From positions 71,724 through 135,723 of the forward strand of contig JBCBYB010000009.1 in the NCBI GenBank assembly GCA_039816045.1: a stretch of 64,000 bases of DNA. The letters run 5' to 3'. The notes beneath the pieces are model-generated. The model did not search any database, was not told where the DNA came from, and saw only the letters and a program-made list of their open reading frames with translations. This DNA is from Thermohalobaculum sp039816045. Its GTDB lineage: Bacteria > Pseudomonadota > Alphaproteobacteria > Rhodobacterales > Rhodobacteraceae. This document shows, piece by piece, positions 52,674-61,029 of this stretch. A program made the position numbers and the translations under genes. Position 1 is the first letter of the stretch. Every line of letters starts with the position of its first letter.

Positions 52674-53648
52674 TCAGATGACAATCTTCTCGACCTCGTC
52701 GAGCGTCACTTCCTCGCCGGTGCGGTCGTAGAGCTTCGTGGTCCGGGGGCTCGCATGCGCGGCCATCCGCTGGGCGTGCTCGAGCGAGCCATTGTTAGCG
52801 AGGTAGGCCGTGATCCCCGTCGCGCGGAAGGAGTGGTTGCCGACGGGCTGCGCGATCCCCGCGGCTCGCGTCCGCCGGCGGACCATCTGCCAGGCATGCT
52901 GCCGCGTGAACGGCCGCTCCGAGAGCGCGCCCGTCCGACCTTTCGCCGCACGAAAGAGCCAGCCGTCGGGGTCCTCGCGGAGCCCAGCCGCCTCGATGTA
53001 GGCGTCGAGACAGGCCTCGAGCGTGTGATGCACCGGCATCTCATGGACCTTGCCACCTTTTTCGTGGAACCGCAGCCACCAGCGCTTGCCGCGCGGCGCG
53101 TAGTCCTTCACCCGGCAAGCGAGCGCGGCCGAGATGCGTGCGAAGGAGAAGACCATGAGCGCGATCAGCGCCCGGTCCCGTAGCCCGACATGCGTCTCGA
53201 GCGAAATCGCATCGAGGATCTGGCGCGCCTCCTCAGGGGTAAGGACGGGTGTCTTGCCGACCGCGACCGACTGTTTCGGCCCGCGCACTGCATGGGCCGG
53301 GTTCACGGCGAGGATCTGCCCGGTCACCAGCCAGTCGAAGAGCATTCGGAGCGCGGCCAGGTGCTGCTTGACGGTCGGTGTCGAGCGGGCGTGACCGAGC
53401 GCCTCGATATAGGCGGCGACGTGCAGCGGCTCGATGTCGTCGAGCTCGTCCACCTCGGCGGCATCGCAGAAGGCGAAGAAGGAACGGCAGGCTCGGAGAT
53501 AGGCCGCCCGGGTGTTCCGATTGCGGATCGTGACCGCGAAGAATTCGAGAAAGCGCCTCTCGGCGCGCGGCCCCGCACTCGCGATCAGGACCGGCGAGCA
53601 GACGGAAAGGCTCGAGGCGGCTTCGTCCGCTCTGACGACCTCGCTCAT
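52674..53648 (-). CDS. Tyrosine recombinase/integrase (XerC/D-like)
   Basis: 324 aa. SAM-like core-binding domain at residues 30-115 ('RNTRAAYLRACRSFFAFCDAAEV'). Catalytic domain with the first Arg in 'VFSFARISAALACRV', Lys in the 'FHEKGGKVHEMP' turn, HSFR (His-x-x-Arg), HASPRTT and the Tyr in 'KLYDRTG'. All active residues are present. It is coupled to the antitoxin gene upstream by an ATGA overlap, so it belongs to the PIN toxin operon. It may resolve plasmid multimers or move a cassette. Confidence 0.88.
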   Translation of the reverse strand: MSEVVRADEAASSLSVCSPVLIASAGPRAERRFLEFFAVTIRNRNTRAAYLRACRSFFAFCDAAEVDELDDIEPLHVAAYIEALGHARSTPTVKQHLAALRMLFDWLVTGQILAVNPAHAVRGPKQSVAVGKTPVLTPEEARQILDAISLETHVGLRDRALIALMVFSFARISAALACRVKDYAPRGKRWWLRFHEKGGKVHEMPVHHTLEACLDAYIEAAGLREDPDGWLFRAAKGRTGALSERPFTRQHAWQMVRRRTRAAGIAQPVGNHSFRATGITAYLANNGSLEHAQRMAAHASPRTTKLYDRTGEEVTLDEVEKIVI

Positions 53649-53902
53649 GATCCAACCTCGTCGCCCCCGACGGGCGGCACATCAGGGGAGCCGCGCAGCA
53701 TCGCGATGGCGCGGGCCGGGTCGCCGCCGGCCCCGCGGCGCTCGAAAAATGCGGCCGCGTCCTGCGCGCCAATCTTCTCGGCGAGTGCCACAGAGATAAA
53801 CTGGTTGAGAGAGACGCCGTCGCGCTCTGCATAGCGCTCTGCGGCGGCCTTAAGCGACGCCGGCAGATTGAGCGATACGCGCGCCTTGGTGGCCTGGGTC
53901 AT
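53645..53902 (-). CDS. HicB/CopG-like ribbon-helix-helix antitoxin
   Basis: 85 aa: 'KARVSLNLPASLKAAAERYAERDGVSLNQFISVALAEKIG' is the typical RHH of toxin-antitoxin repressors. The C-terminal 40 residues are flexible and acidic. Four-base overlaps on both sides join it to the PIN toxin before and the integrase after. Confidence 0.82.
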   Translation of the reverse strand: MTQATKARVSLNLPASLKAAAERYAERDGVSLNQFISVALAEKIGAQDAAAFFERRGAGGDPARAIAMLRGSPDVPPVGGDEVGS

Positions 53903-54321
53903 GTCTCTATCCTCCTCAAGGTCTCAGCGGGCGTCAGAAGGTCGAGCCCAAAGCGCGCCGCGGCCGGCGCGAAGTCCTTCGTGTTGAAGGTCACGATGGC
54001 ATCGGCCCGTCCGTTGGCCGCGGTCTCGAGCGCCATCTCGTCCTTCGGGTCGGCGAGCTGCGGCCGCCACAGGAAGTTCAGCTCGACCGGCTCGATCGCG
54101 GCGGCGATGTCGCTCAGGAAGGTCGCCAGCGCGGGACGCGTGTGACCTGTCTCGAGCACGAACTCCGCGCGCATCAGCACCTCCTGATACTCGACGAAGA
54201 GCGGCACCGAGCAAAGCCAGACCGCCTCACCGCCGAGGACGCGAACGAGCAGTGCGTTGCTGGCACCATGCCGCGAGCGCAGCGCCGCGACGAGCACGTT
54301 CGTGTCGATCACCAGCCGCAT
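53899..54321 (-). CDS. PIN-domain toxin (putative RNase)
   Basis: 140 aa: 'MRLVIDTNVLVAALRS' supplies the first Asp, 'PLFVEYQEVLMR' the Glu, and 'PKDEMALETAANGRADAIVTFNTKDF' the later acidic residues. This is the PIN family 'toxin component' type in which the toxin precedes the antitoxin. The promoter should lie in the 90 bases before the transposon end at 54412. Confidence 0.85.
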   Translation of the reverse strand: MRLVIDTNVLVAALRSRHGASNALLVRVLGGEAVWLCSVPLFVEYQEVLMRAEFVLETGHTRPALATFLSDIAAAIEPVELNFLWRPQLADPKDEMALETAANGRADAIVTFNTKDFAPAAARFGLDLLTPAETLRRIET

Positions 54322-54411
54322 GCGTCATATCTAGCGCAACGTCACGAGTGGCGCAATGCATTACATAACCTCCTTTATGTTATCTATTTGGTCCCGCCAG
54401 GTTCGACGGGG

Positions 54412-54461
54412 TGACGCTTGAATGATTATCTTGCGCGGAAATTGACTCGATACTTTGCGCA
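54412..54461 (+). repeat. Left end of the TniAB transposon with two 20-bp sites
   Basis: TTGAATGATTATCTTGCGCG starts at 54418 and a relative (TTGACTCGATACTTTGCGCA) at 54442, 24 bases later. The same pair occurs inverted at the right end. They look like transposase-binding sites in tandem, as in Tn7-like ends. Confidence 0.75.
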
Positions 54462-54476
54462 GTGTCTCATGCCGAC

Positions 54477-55946
54477 ATGAGCGACGCCGAAGCCTCCCTC
54501 GACGACCCGCGCGACGCCGCGCTCGAGCGGTTCCGGATCCTGCGGCCGCATCTCGAGGATGGCGTGCCCCTGCGAGCCATCGCCCGCGGCTCCGATGTCT
54601 CGCCCAGAACGCTGAGCTACTGGAAGCGTCGGTACGAGGCCGACGGTCTCGGCGGCCTTCAACGATGTCGACGCGAGGACCGCGGCACACGCCGGTCGAT
54701 CTCGGCGCGCCTCGTCGAACTTGCGGAAGGGCTCGCGCTCGATAAGCCACCGATGTCTGTCGCGACGATCCACAGGCAGGTCTGCGCGGCCGCGCGCCAC
54801 CTTGGTGAGCCCGAGCCGACCTATCGCGTCGTCTACAACATCATCCGTGCTCTGCCGAAGGATCTGAAAACGCTCGCCCATGACGGTCCCAAGGCCTATG
54901 GCGACAGCTTCGAGCTGGTCCATCGGCGCGAAGCCGAGCGGTCGAATGCGGTCTGGCAGGCCGATCATACGCGCCTCGATCTTCTCGCTCTGCGCCCCGA
55001 CGGTGAGGAAGGTCGCCCCTGGCTCACCGTGATCATGGACGATCACAGCCGTGCCGTCGCCGGGTTCTTTCTCTCCTGGGATGCGCCAGCGGCCGCACAA
55101 ACGGCGCTGGCCCTTCGCCAGGCAATCTGGCGCAAAGTAGAGCCTCGCTGGCACATCTGCGGGATCCCCGAGGTGCTTTATGTCGACAACGGAAGCGACT
55201 TCACTTCGAAGCATCTCGAGCAAGCTGCCGCCGATCTGAAGATCAGGCTGGTCTTCTCGCTGCCCGGAAGGCCGCGTGGTCGCGGCCGGATCGAACGCTT
55301 CTTCGAGACCGTCAACCAGATGTTCCTGAGCGAGTTGCCCGGCTATCTCGGCCCTGGCGGCGTGCGCGACCGCAAGCGCCTGCTTACACTCACCGCGGTC
55401 GAACGCAGGCTCAGCGAATTCGTCGTCGATGTCTGGCAAGTGCGCACTCACACCGAGACACGCCAGACGCCGACCGCACGCTGGGAGATGGGCGGCTTCC
55501 TGCCGCGCATGCCGGAGTCGCTGGAGCGGCTCGATCTCCTCCTTCTCACTGTCCCGAAATCCCGTAAGGTTCGCCCGGATGGCATCCATCTCAATGGCTT
55601 TCGCTATCTCGACCCAACGCTCGCTGCTTTCGTTGGAGAGACCGTGACCATTCGATACGATCCCCGCGATATGGGCGAGGTCCGCGTCTTTCATGACGGT
55701 TACTTCCTATGCCGTGCGATCTGTCCGGACCTTTCAGGCGAAACGGTGCCGCTGCGCGATATCGTCAGTGCACGAAACCGGCGGCGTCGCGAGATGCGCC
55801 AGGCTCTCCGCGACCGCGCCCGAACAGTCGAGGAGCTGCTTCAGTTCAAACGGCACGAAGCGCGCGAAGAAGATGGACCGACCGAGAGCACTGAGGCACC
55901 GCCCTGCCCCCCTCTTCCGACGCTGAAGCGCTATCATAATGAGTGA
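54477..55946 (+). CDS. TniA/TnsB-like DDE transposase (Mu transposase C-terminal type)
   Basis: 489 aa from ATG 54477 (GTG 54462 is possible). N-terminal HTH 'GVPLRAIARGSDVSPRTLSYWKRRY'. RNase-H-fold catalytic core with Asp in 'AVWQADHTRLDLL', Asp in 'EVLYVDNGSDFTS' and Glu in 'GRGRIERFFE'. A Mu-type beta-barrel follows ('LDPTLAAFVGETVTIRYDPRD'). The gene overlaps tniB by eight bases. It would cut and join the transposon ends. Confidence 0.9.
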   Translation: MSDAEASLDDPRDAALERFRILRPHLEDGVPLRAIARGSDVSPRTLSYWKRRYEADGLGGLQRCRREDRGTRRSISARLVELAEGLALDKPPMSVATIHRQVCAAARHLGEPEPTYRVVYNIIRALPKDLKTLAHDGPKAYGDSFELVHRREAERSNAVWQADHTRLDLLALRPDGEEGRPWLTVIMDDHSRAVAGFFLSWDAPAAAQTALALRQAIWRKVEPRWHICGIPEVLYVDNGSDFTSKHLEQAAADLKIRLVFSLPGRPRGRGRIERFFETVNQMFLSELPGYLGPGGVRDRKRLLTLTAVERRLSEFVVDVWQVRTHTETRQTPTARWEMGGFLPRMPESLERLDLLLLTVPKSRKVRPDGIHLNGFRYLDPTLAAFVGETVTIRYDPRDMGEVRVFHDGYFLCRAICPDLSGETVPLRDIVSARNRRRREMRQALRDRARTVEELLQFKRHEAREEDGPTESTEAPPCPPLPTLKRYHNE

Positions 55947-56859
55947 GTTTCCCGCGCCGGACTTCGTCGAAACGGTCGAACATCGCCGGTTCGCCGAGTT
56001 CTCCGAGGCATGCCTGGCCAATCGCTATATCGGCCTCTGCCACGGCGCACCCGGCGTCGGTAAGACGCTTTCCGCGCGCCGCCATGCACGATGGACCGCT
56101 TGGGACGACACCGAGATCCACCGGATCCCGGATGGGCCTCTGGCCGACATGAGCACGAGGAACACGGCCTTCTGGACTGCGCCCGTCGTCAGTTCGCCGC
56201 GATCGATTGAGGAGGCCATCCGCCACCTGCTCACCCACATGCTCGCCATCGCCCGAACGCCCATCGAGCGCGCGCAGACCACGGCAGTGCAGGCCCGCGT
56301 GGCCGAGTTCGAACGAGAGAACGACCGGTACTTCAAGGAGCGGTCAGCCGGCCTGGCGGTCGGCCCAAGGCCGGAACGCGAGTACTTCACGGTCGCCGAC
56401 CGGTTCCGAGCAGCCTTGAAGAACCTCGGCAGCCCGACCCGATTGATCATCGTCGACGAAGCGGATCGGTTGAAGGTGAGCGGGCTCGAGGCGTTGCGCG
56501 ACCTCTTCGACCACGGTGAGTTCGGCCTCGTGCTGATCGGCATGCCTGGCATGGAGAAGCGGATGGCGCGCTATGCCCAGCTCTATTCGAGGATCGGCTT
56601 CGTGCACGAGTTCCGACCGCTCCAGGAGGCCGATGTCAGCGCCCTGCTCGTTGACGGGTGGCGCCCTGATGGTGTCGATCGCCGACCCATTGAAGCGGAC
56701 GCGATCGCGGCGGTCCAGCGCATCACTGGCGGCAACTTCCGCTTGCTGCAGCGCGTGCTCACCCAGAGCGAGCGTATCGCAGAGATCAACGGGCTTGAGA
56801 CAATCACGGCATCCGTGGTCGAGACCGCCCGCGACACGCTCGTGATCGGTCAGACATGA
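55939..56859 (+). CDS. TniB/MuB-like AAA+ ATPase
   Basis: 306 aa. Walker A GAPGVGKT in 'IGLCHGAPGVGKTLSA', Walker B 'RLIIVDEADRLK', sensor region 'GLVLIGMPGMEKRMARYAQLYSRIGF'. The family delivers target DNA to the transposase. It overlaps the transposase gene, so the two are translated together. Confidence 0.9.
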   Translation: MSEFPAPDFVETVEHRRFAEFSEACLANRYIGLCHGAPGVGKTLSARRHARWTAWDDTEIHRIPDGPLADMSTRNTAFWTAPVVSSPRSIEEAIRHLLTHMLAIARTPIERAQTTAVQARVAEFERENDRYFKERSAGLAVGPRPEREYFTVADRFRAALKNLGSPTRLIIVDEADRLKVSGLEALRDLFDHGEFGLVLIGMPGMEKRMARYAQLYSRIGFVHEFRPLQEADVSALLVDGWRPDGVDRRPIEADAIAAVQRITGGNFRLLQRVLTQSERIAEINGLETITASVVETARDTLVIGQT

Positions 56860-56920
56860 CCGGGGCTCGGCCGATGCTGATCCTTGCCACCATTCGTGGC
56901 GCCGAGCCCGGGATGGTCCC

Positions 56921-57640
56921 GTGATCGCGTTCAGTTCGACGGTATCTCCAGAGTTGGCGATGATGCACTCGCCGATAGTGCGCGGTCTCGCGATGACCCT
57001 CGACTATACGGAAGAGCATGGTGGCATTCCCCTGACGCCGTCGAAGGCATTCAAGCGCGTCTTCGTGGAATGGGCGGCGGCAGCCTTCGAGTGGCCGGGA
57101 TGGACAACCGCCGAGCTCTACGTCGTGAACAAGGTGCTGAACGAGGTCGACTTCCCGCCGCTCGGCGAGGTTCATGACCTGCTTCTCGCAGCGAAGATCG
57201 GGCGGCGCTACAAAGGCAAACTCATTCTCACTCGATCCGGGAAGGCGTTCCTCGGGCAACCAGCACGCATCTTCTCGGAACTCATCCCCTTCTACCTGTT
57301 CGCCTTCGACCATCTCGCGTGGAGCAGGAACGACAGCGCGATCCCGATCAACGGGGACGTCTACCTCAATGTCCTGAACGTTGAGGTCGAGGACGGCGCC
57401 GCTGGGGGAGCGCTGCGCCGCAAGCTTTTCGGCGAACCGGATCCCAGGTCCGGCTTCGACGAGGTCATGTCCGCGCTCTACGTCGGCGTGCTCCGACCAC
57501 TGTGCTGGGGCGGCCTGATCCGTGAGGATCCAGGCCGTGGCTTCGGATCTGAAGAGCGCATTTTCACCAGAACACCGCTCTGGCGAGCGGGCCTCAGCCT
57601 CGATACGGACCAGCTCGTTCGGCCGACGATACGCCATTGA
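56921..57640 (+). CDS. Third transposon protein, unknown function (possible target-selection factor)
   Basis: 239 aa from GTG 56921. No zinc motif or TniQ similarity is visible. A winged-helix-like part lies around residues 60-110 ('ELYVVNKVLNEVDFPPLGEVHDLLLAAKIGRR' then 'GKLILTRSGKAFL'). It ends inside the transposon just before the right end, so it travels with it. A 9-bp inverted repeat (GGGCTCGGC / GCCGAGCCC) at 56863-56909 lies in its leader and may form a hairpin controlling expression. Confidence 0.55.
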   Translation: MIAFSSTVSPELAMMHSPIVRGLAMTLDYTEEHGGIPLTPSKAFKRVFVEWAAAAFEWPGWTTAELYVVNKVLNEVDFPPLGEVHDLLLAAKIGRRYKGKLILTRSGKAFLGQPARIFSELIPFYLFAFDHLAWSRNDSAIPINGDVYLNVLNVEVEDGAAGGALRRKLFGEPDPRSGFDEVMSALYVGVLRPLCWGGLIREDPGRGFGSEERIFTRTPLWRAGLSLDTDQLVRPTIRH

Positions 57641-57641
57641 G

Positions 57642-57691
57642 CGCGCAAAATACCGATTCAAGAAGCGCGCAATTTAATCATTCAAATGACA
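57642..57691 (-). repeat. Right end of the TniAB transposon with two 20-bp sites
   Basis: Read on the minus strand, TTGAATGATTAAATTGCGCG starts at 57685 and TTGAATCGGTATTTTGCGCG at 57661, again 24 bases apart. Identity to the left end is highest in TTGAATGATTA and TTGCGCG. The outermost bases are TGTCA. Confidence 0.75.
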
Positions 57692-57987
57692 CCTACGAAA
57701 TGCCGGTTTGCGTGTTCCACAGTCTCCTTCATCCTGTGGTGGTGGTTCACGCGATGACTGAGTTAGTAGACACACGCTCTCTCGCCCAAACCCGGCAAGC
57801 GGTCGATTGCCCGACGCGCGTTATCAGGGTGTCGCGTCCCCAAGCCGCGTGGAGGCTGTCGGTGGAAAGAACCGATCACGCTTAAGGGCTCAAGTTCACC
57901 AAGCTTCATTGGAATAGCTCGGGGGGCTCGTCCGTCTCTTTCATGACGGCGCCTGTCAGACCGCGCCGCGCACCCAGGGAGGACGAC
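57692..57987 (+). promoter_or_regulatory. Leader of the sulfite dehydrogenase operon with an ECF-type promoter candidate
   Basis: No gene lies between the transposon end and the sorA-like start. GGAAT at 57911-57915 followed after 17 bases by CGTC at 57933 resembles an ECF sigma promoter and is 55 bases ahead of the start codon. The ribosome-binding site is AGGGAGGA at 57976-57983. The ECF sigma gene of the same cluster is the obvious candidate to use it. Confidence 0.35.
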
Positions 57988-59283
57988 ATGGCATTGGACG
58001 ACAAGGACGCGCCGCGCGTGGCGGAGTTTTTCGCGAAGGACCCGGAAGCCGCGGACCGCGCGTTCTTCGGGCGAGAGACGCACAGCGACCGGCGCGGTTT
58101 TCTCCGCGGGGCGGGCCTCGCGACGATGACGGCGATGCTTGGCATGGGCATTCCCTATCACCGCTCGATGCCGCAGGGACTGGTGCCCGTGGCGTTCGCG
58201 AGCGAGGATGTCCTCACCGGCAAGGACGGGCTGCGGCTCCTCAACGACCGCCCGGTGAACGCCGAAACCCCGGCGCACCTGCTCGACGACGCGATCACGC
58301 CTACCGCACGGCACTTCATCCGCAACAATCGCCTGCCGCCGGAGGACATGGATCCGGCCGCGTGGCGCCTGACCATCGACGGCATGGTGGATACGCCGCT
58401 CGAGCTCTCCATTGCCGACCTGCGCGAGCGGTTCGACGTCGTGACCATGGCGCTGGTGATCGAGTGTGGCGGCAACGGGCGTTGGGCCTTCGATCCGCCG
58501 GCCAAGGGCAACCAATGGACGACGGGTGCCGTCGCCTGCTCGGAATGGACGGGCGTGCGCCTCGCGGATGTGCTGAAGGCCGCGGGCATGCAGGACGGCG
58601 TCGTCTACACCGCCCATGTCGGCGCCGACACCCACCTCTCGGGCGATCCGGAGAAGTTGCCGATCTCGCGCGGTCTGCCGATCGAGAAGGCGCTGAGCGA
58701 CACCGTGCTGATCGCCTTCGAGATGAACGGCGCGCCGCTTCACCCCATGAACGGGGCGCCGCTCCGGCTTGTGGTGCCGGGTTGGCCGGGCTCGTGCTCG
58801 CAGAAGTGGTTCACCCGGATCTGGCTGCGCGATCAGGTGCATGACGGGCCGAAGATGACCGGCACGTCGTATCGGGTACCGAACCGGCCCGTCGCGCCGG
58901 GCGAAGAAGTGGCCAAGGAGGACTTCGTCATCATCGAGCGCATGCCCGTGAAGTCCCTCATCACAAGCCCGGAGAGCGGGGCGACGGCCGGGCAGACGCT
59001 GGCGGTTCGCGGGCACGCCTGGTCGGGCGACCGCTCGGTGACGGGGGTCGACATCAGCACCGATTTCGGGGCGACCTGGCAGAACGCCGAGCTCGACGCC
59101 CCGGTCAACGACGGCGCCTGGCAGAACTGGCGGGCCGACGTCAGCTTCCCGGAAGCCGGATACTACGAGGTTTGGGCGCGGGCGACGGACGACAGCGGCG
59201 AGATGCAACCCTTCGCCATCGACTGGAACCCCAAGGGCTACCTCAACAACACCATGCACCGCGTCGCGGTCCGCGTCGGCTGA
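57988..59283 (+). CDS. sorA: Sulfite dehydrogenase/oxidase, molybdopterin subunit (SorA/SorT type)
   Basis: 431 aa; ATG 57988 follows AGGGAGGA. A twin-arginine signal (DRRGFLRGAGLATM) directs the folded protein to the periplasm. The sulfite oxidase fold has the molybdenum-ligand Cys in 'VIECGGNGRW', 'PLRLVVPGWPGSCSQKWFTRIWL' for cofactor binding, and a C-terminal Mo-co dimerisation domain ('GHAWSGDRSVTGVDISTDFGATW'). It oxidises sulfite to sulfate and passes electrons to the cytochrome encoded next. Confidence 0.85.
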   Translation: MALDDKDAPRVAEFFAKDPEAADRAFFGRETHSDRRGFLRGAGLATMTAMLGMGIPYHRSMPQGLVPVAFASEDVLTGKDGLRLLNDRPVNAETPAHLLDDAITPTARHFIRNNRLPPEDMDPAAWRLTIDGMVDTPLELSIADLRERFDVVTMALVIECGGNGRWAFDPPAKGNQWTTGAVACSEWTGVRLADVLKAAGMQDGVVYTAHVGADTHLSGDPEKLPISRGLPIEKALSDTVLIAFEMNGAPLHPMNGAPLRLVVPGWPGSCSQKWFTRIWLRDQVHDGPKMTGTSYRVPNRPVAPGEEVAKEDFVIIERMPVKSLITSPESGATAGQTLAVRGHAWSGDRSVTGVDISTDFGATWQNAELDAPVNDGAWQNWRADVSFPEAGYYEVWARATDDSGEMQPFAIDWNPKGYLNNTMHRVAVRVG

Positions 59284-59336
59284 TCGGCCATTGGGCGGGC
59301 CGTCGCCCGCCCAACCATCCTCCCTGGAGATCCCCC

Positions 59337-59642
59337 ATGAAAGCTCTGCCACTTGCCTTGGCGGCCTGCCTTTTGGCCGCGACCACCGCCGCAGCGGACG
59401 ACAGCGAGTTCGGCGTCCTGCATGTCGCCCCTGGCGTCGAGGACACCTACTATGGCTGCACGGCCTGTCACTCCGAGATGATTATCGCCCAGCAGGGCCT
59501 CAGCCGTGCGCATTGGGACGAGCTGCTCGACTGGATGGTCGAGGAACAGGGTATGGCGGAACTCGACCCGGAGCAGCGTGGCATCATCCTCGATTACCTG
59601 GCTGCCCACTACAACGAGGACCGTCCGAACTTTCCAAAGTGA
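59337..59642 (+). CDS. sorB: Small periplasmic cytochrome c (SorB-like)
   Basis: 101 aa. Sec signal peptide (LPLALAACLLAATTAAAD), a single haem motif CTACH at residues 41-45, and a helical tail. It lies 53 bases after the sulfite dehydrogenase gene on the same strand, the arrangement of SorAB. It would take electrons from the molybdenum subunit toward the respiratory chain. Confidence 0.85.
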   Translation: MKALPLALAACLLAATTAAADDSEFGVLHVAPGVEDTYYGCTACHSEMIIAQQGLSRAHWDELLDWMVEEQGMAELDPEQRGIILDYLAAHYNEDRPNFPK

Positions 59643-59643
59643 C

Positions 59644-60387
59644 TCAGACGCAGGGAGGCGCTGCGGCTGTTTCCGCTTCAAGCGTCTGGCGCAGCGGTTC
59701 GGGCGCGTCCTGCGCCCGGGCGCCCGTCACGGCCTCCGCGTAGTCGCCGAGTGCGGAAAAGCGGAGCGGCGCCATCCCGTCGGCAACAAGGGTGTAGGCC
59801 GTGCCCTGCGCTTGCCACCGGTGCGCTGAGGGCGGGGCCGCATCGGCACGCGCGTCCGCCGGTTCCGTGAGGAGCGTGACCCGGCACCCGCGGCGCCCGC
59901 GGTAGTGCGCCGCGATCCGGGCCTGCGGCCCCGCGCCCCATGTCTCGATATCGACCAGCGTCAGCTGCGCCGCGGCGAAGTCGGGCACCGTCACGTCCGG
60001 CAGGGCACGCCCCAGCGACTGTGCGACCTGCCCATCGGTGGCGAGGACATAGCTTCGGGCCGACAGGCGATCATCGATCTCCGCCGCGGTGAGCCAGGTC
60101 TCGCTGCCGGGCCCGCTCACAACCCATGTCACGGAGACACCGACGGCGAGCACAACCGACGCCGCCAGTGCCGCGGCCGCCCATCGACGCGACTTGATGC
60201 GCGCCGATCCGGGCACCGGGTCCGGGGCCAGACGACCGAGCGCCGCCTTGGCCGCTCCGATCCGGGCAAGATCGGCCGCCAGATCCGGGTCCCTTGCCAA
60301 GCGGGCCCGCATCACCGTCGTCTCCGCCGGGCCGAGCTCGTTGTCGGCGAAGGCGTTCAGGCGCTCCCAATCCCGCTCGTCGACCAT
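59644..60387 (-). CDS. Anti-sigma factor (single membrane helix)
   Basis: 247 aa from ATG 60387, overlapping the sigma stop (TGATG). N-terminal anti-sigma domain 'DWERLNAFADNELGPAETTVMRARLARDPDLAADLARI', one membrane helix at about residues 70-92 (AAAALAASVVLAVGVSVTWVV), then a periplasmic domain. No HxxxCxxC zinc motif is visible. It converges on the sulfite dehydrogenase operon, with only one base between stops. It should hold the sigma factor inactive until an envelope signal, probably sulfite. Confidence 0.8.
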   Translation of the reverse strand: MVDERDWERLNAFADNELGPAETTVMRARLARDPDLAADLARIGAAKAALGRLAPDPVPGSARIKSRRWAAAALAASVVLAVGVSVTWVVSGPGSETWLTAAEIDDRLSARSYVLATDGQVAQSLGRALPDVTVPDFAAAQLTLVDIETWGAGPQARIAAHYRGRRGCRVTLLTEPADARADAAPPSAHRWQAQGTAYTLVADGMAPLRFSALGDYAEAVTGARAQDAPEPLRQTLEAETAAAPPCV

Positions 60388-60875
60388 CACGCACCTCTCG
60401 TCCGCTGCGGTGGCCTGTCCCCAACGGTCTCCAGCTTCGCCAAGAGCGCCCGACGGGCCCGCGACACCCGGCTCATCACCGTGCCATGCGGGACGTCCAT
60501 CACGGCGCCAGCCTCCGCATAGGTCATGCCCAACACATCCACCAGCACTAGCACCTCGCGCTGATGAGGCTTAAGCGTCTCGAGCGCAAGCCGGACGAGC
60601 ACCGCGTCCTCCGGCCCGTGGTCCTGGGCCTCGCCTCCACTCCAATGACGGTCGATGCCGTCGGCATATTCCCTTCGGACTCGGCGTTTCCTCAGCTCGT
60701 CGATGTTGAGGTTGCGGATGACGCGGAAGAGCCACCGCTTAAGCGCATCTGGCTCGTCTGGGATATCGGCGGACCGGCCGGCCCGCTCGAGCGCATCGCT
60801 CACGAGGTCCTCGGCGTCGGCCGCCGTGTCCGCGAGTGCGCGCGCGTAGGCGAGGAGGTGCGGTCGCACCTGCAC
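60387..60875 (-). CDS. ECF-family RNA polymerase sigma factor
   Basis: 162 aa from GTG 60875. Sigma-2 region 'HLLAYARALADTAADAEDLVSDALERA' and 'LKRWLFRVIRNLNIDELRKRR'; sigma-4 region 'LVRLALETLKPHQREVLVLVDVLGMTYAEAGAVMDVPHGTVMSRVSRARRAL'-like helix-turn-helix in parts. The pair next to a sulfite dehydrogenase mirrors the sulfite-responsive RpoE4 system described in Sinorhizobium meliloti, so it probably drives the sorA operon. Confidence 0.85.
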   Translation of the reverse strand: MQVRPHLLAYARALADTAADAEDLVSDALERAGRSADIPDEPDALKRWLFRVIRNLNIDELRKRRVRREYADGIDRHWSGGEAQDHGPEDAVLVRLALETLKPHQREVLVLVDVLGMTYAEAGAVMDVPHGTVMSRVSRARRALLAKLETVGDRPPQRTRGA

Positions 60876-61029
60876 GATCAGGTCCCAGCGGCTAATCGCC
60901 CGGACTATATCGACGCGCTGATGCGGGACAAAGATCGGACGGGCGGATCACCGCCCGCCCGATTGGCGGGGACCGTCGGCCGGGGGGCTCCGGCCTGCGC
61001 TATCGCGGGCGGCCCAGGACCTCAATCGA

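Larger units (their letters stand above)
54412..57691 (+). mobile_element. Three-gene TniA/TniB-type transposon, about 3.3 kb
   Basis: The element is bounded by imperfect 50-bp inverted ends (TGAC... left, TGTC... right), each with two transposase-site-like repeats. It encodes a Mu/TniA-type DDE transposase, a TniB-type AAA+ ATPase and a third protein. This is the core of Tn7/Tn5053-like transposons without heteromeric cut enzyme and without a recognised TniQ. A 5-bp target duplication is not seen, so the insertion is old or the end was changed. Confidence 0.75.

Noticed and set aside
54405..57700. 5-bp target-site duplication of the TniAB transposon
   Set aside because: Left flank CGGGG and right flank CCTAC do not match in any nearby phase.
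57763..59352. 529-codon minus-strand frame opposite the sulfite dehydrogenase gene
   Set aside because: Antisense to a clear molybdoenzyme gene; amino-acid make-up is that of a shadow frame.
60940..60957. Hairpin CGGGCGG-ATCA-CCGCCCG as a terminator
   Set aside because: It lies upstream of the sigma gene start and has no T-tract on either strand.
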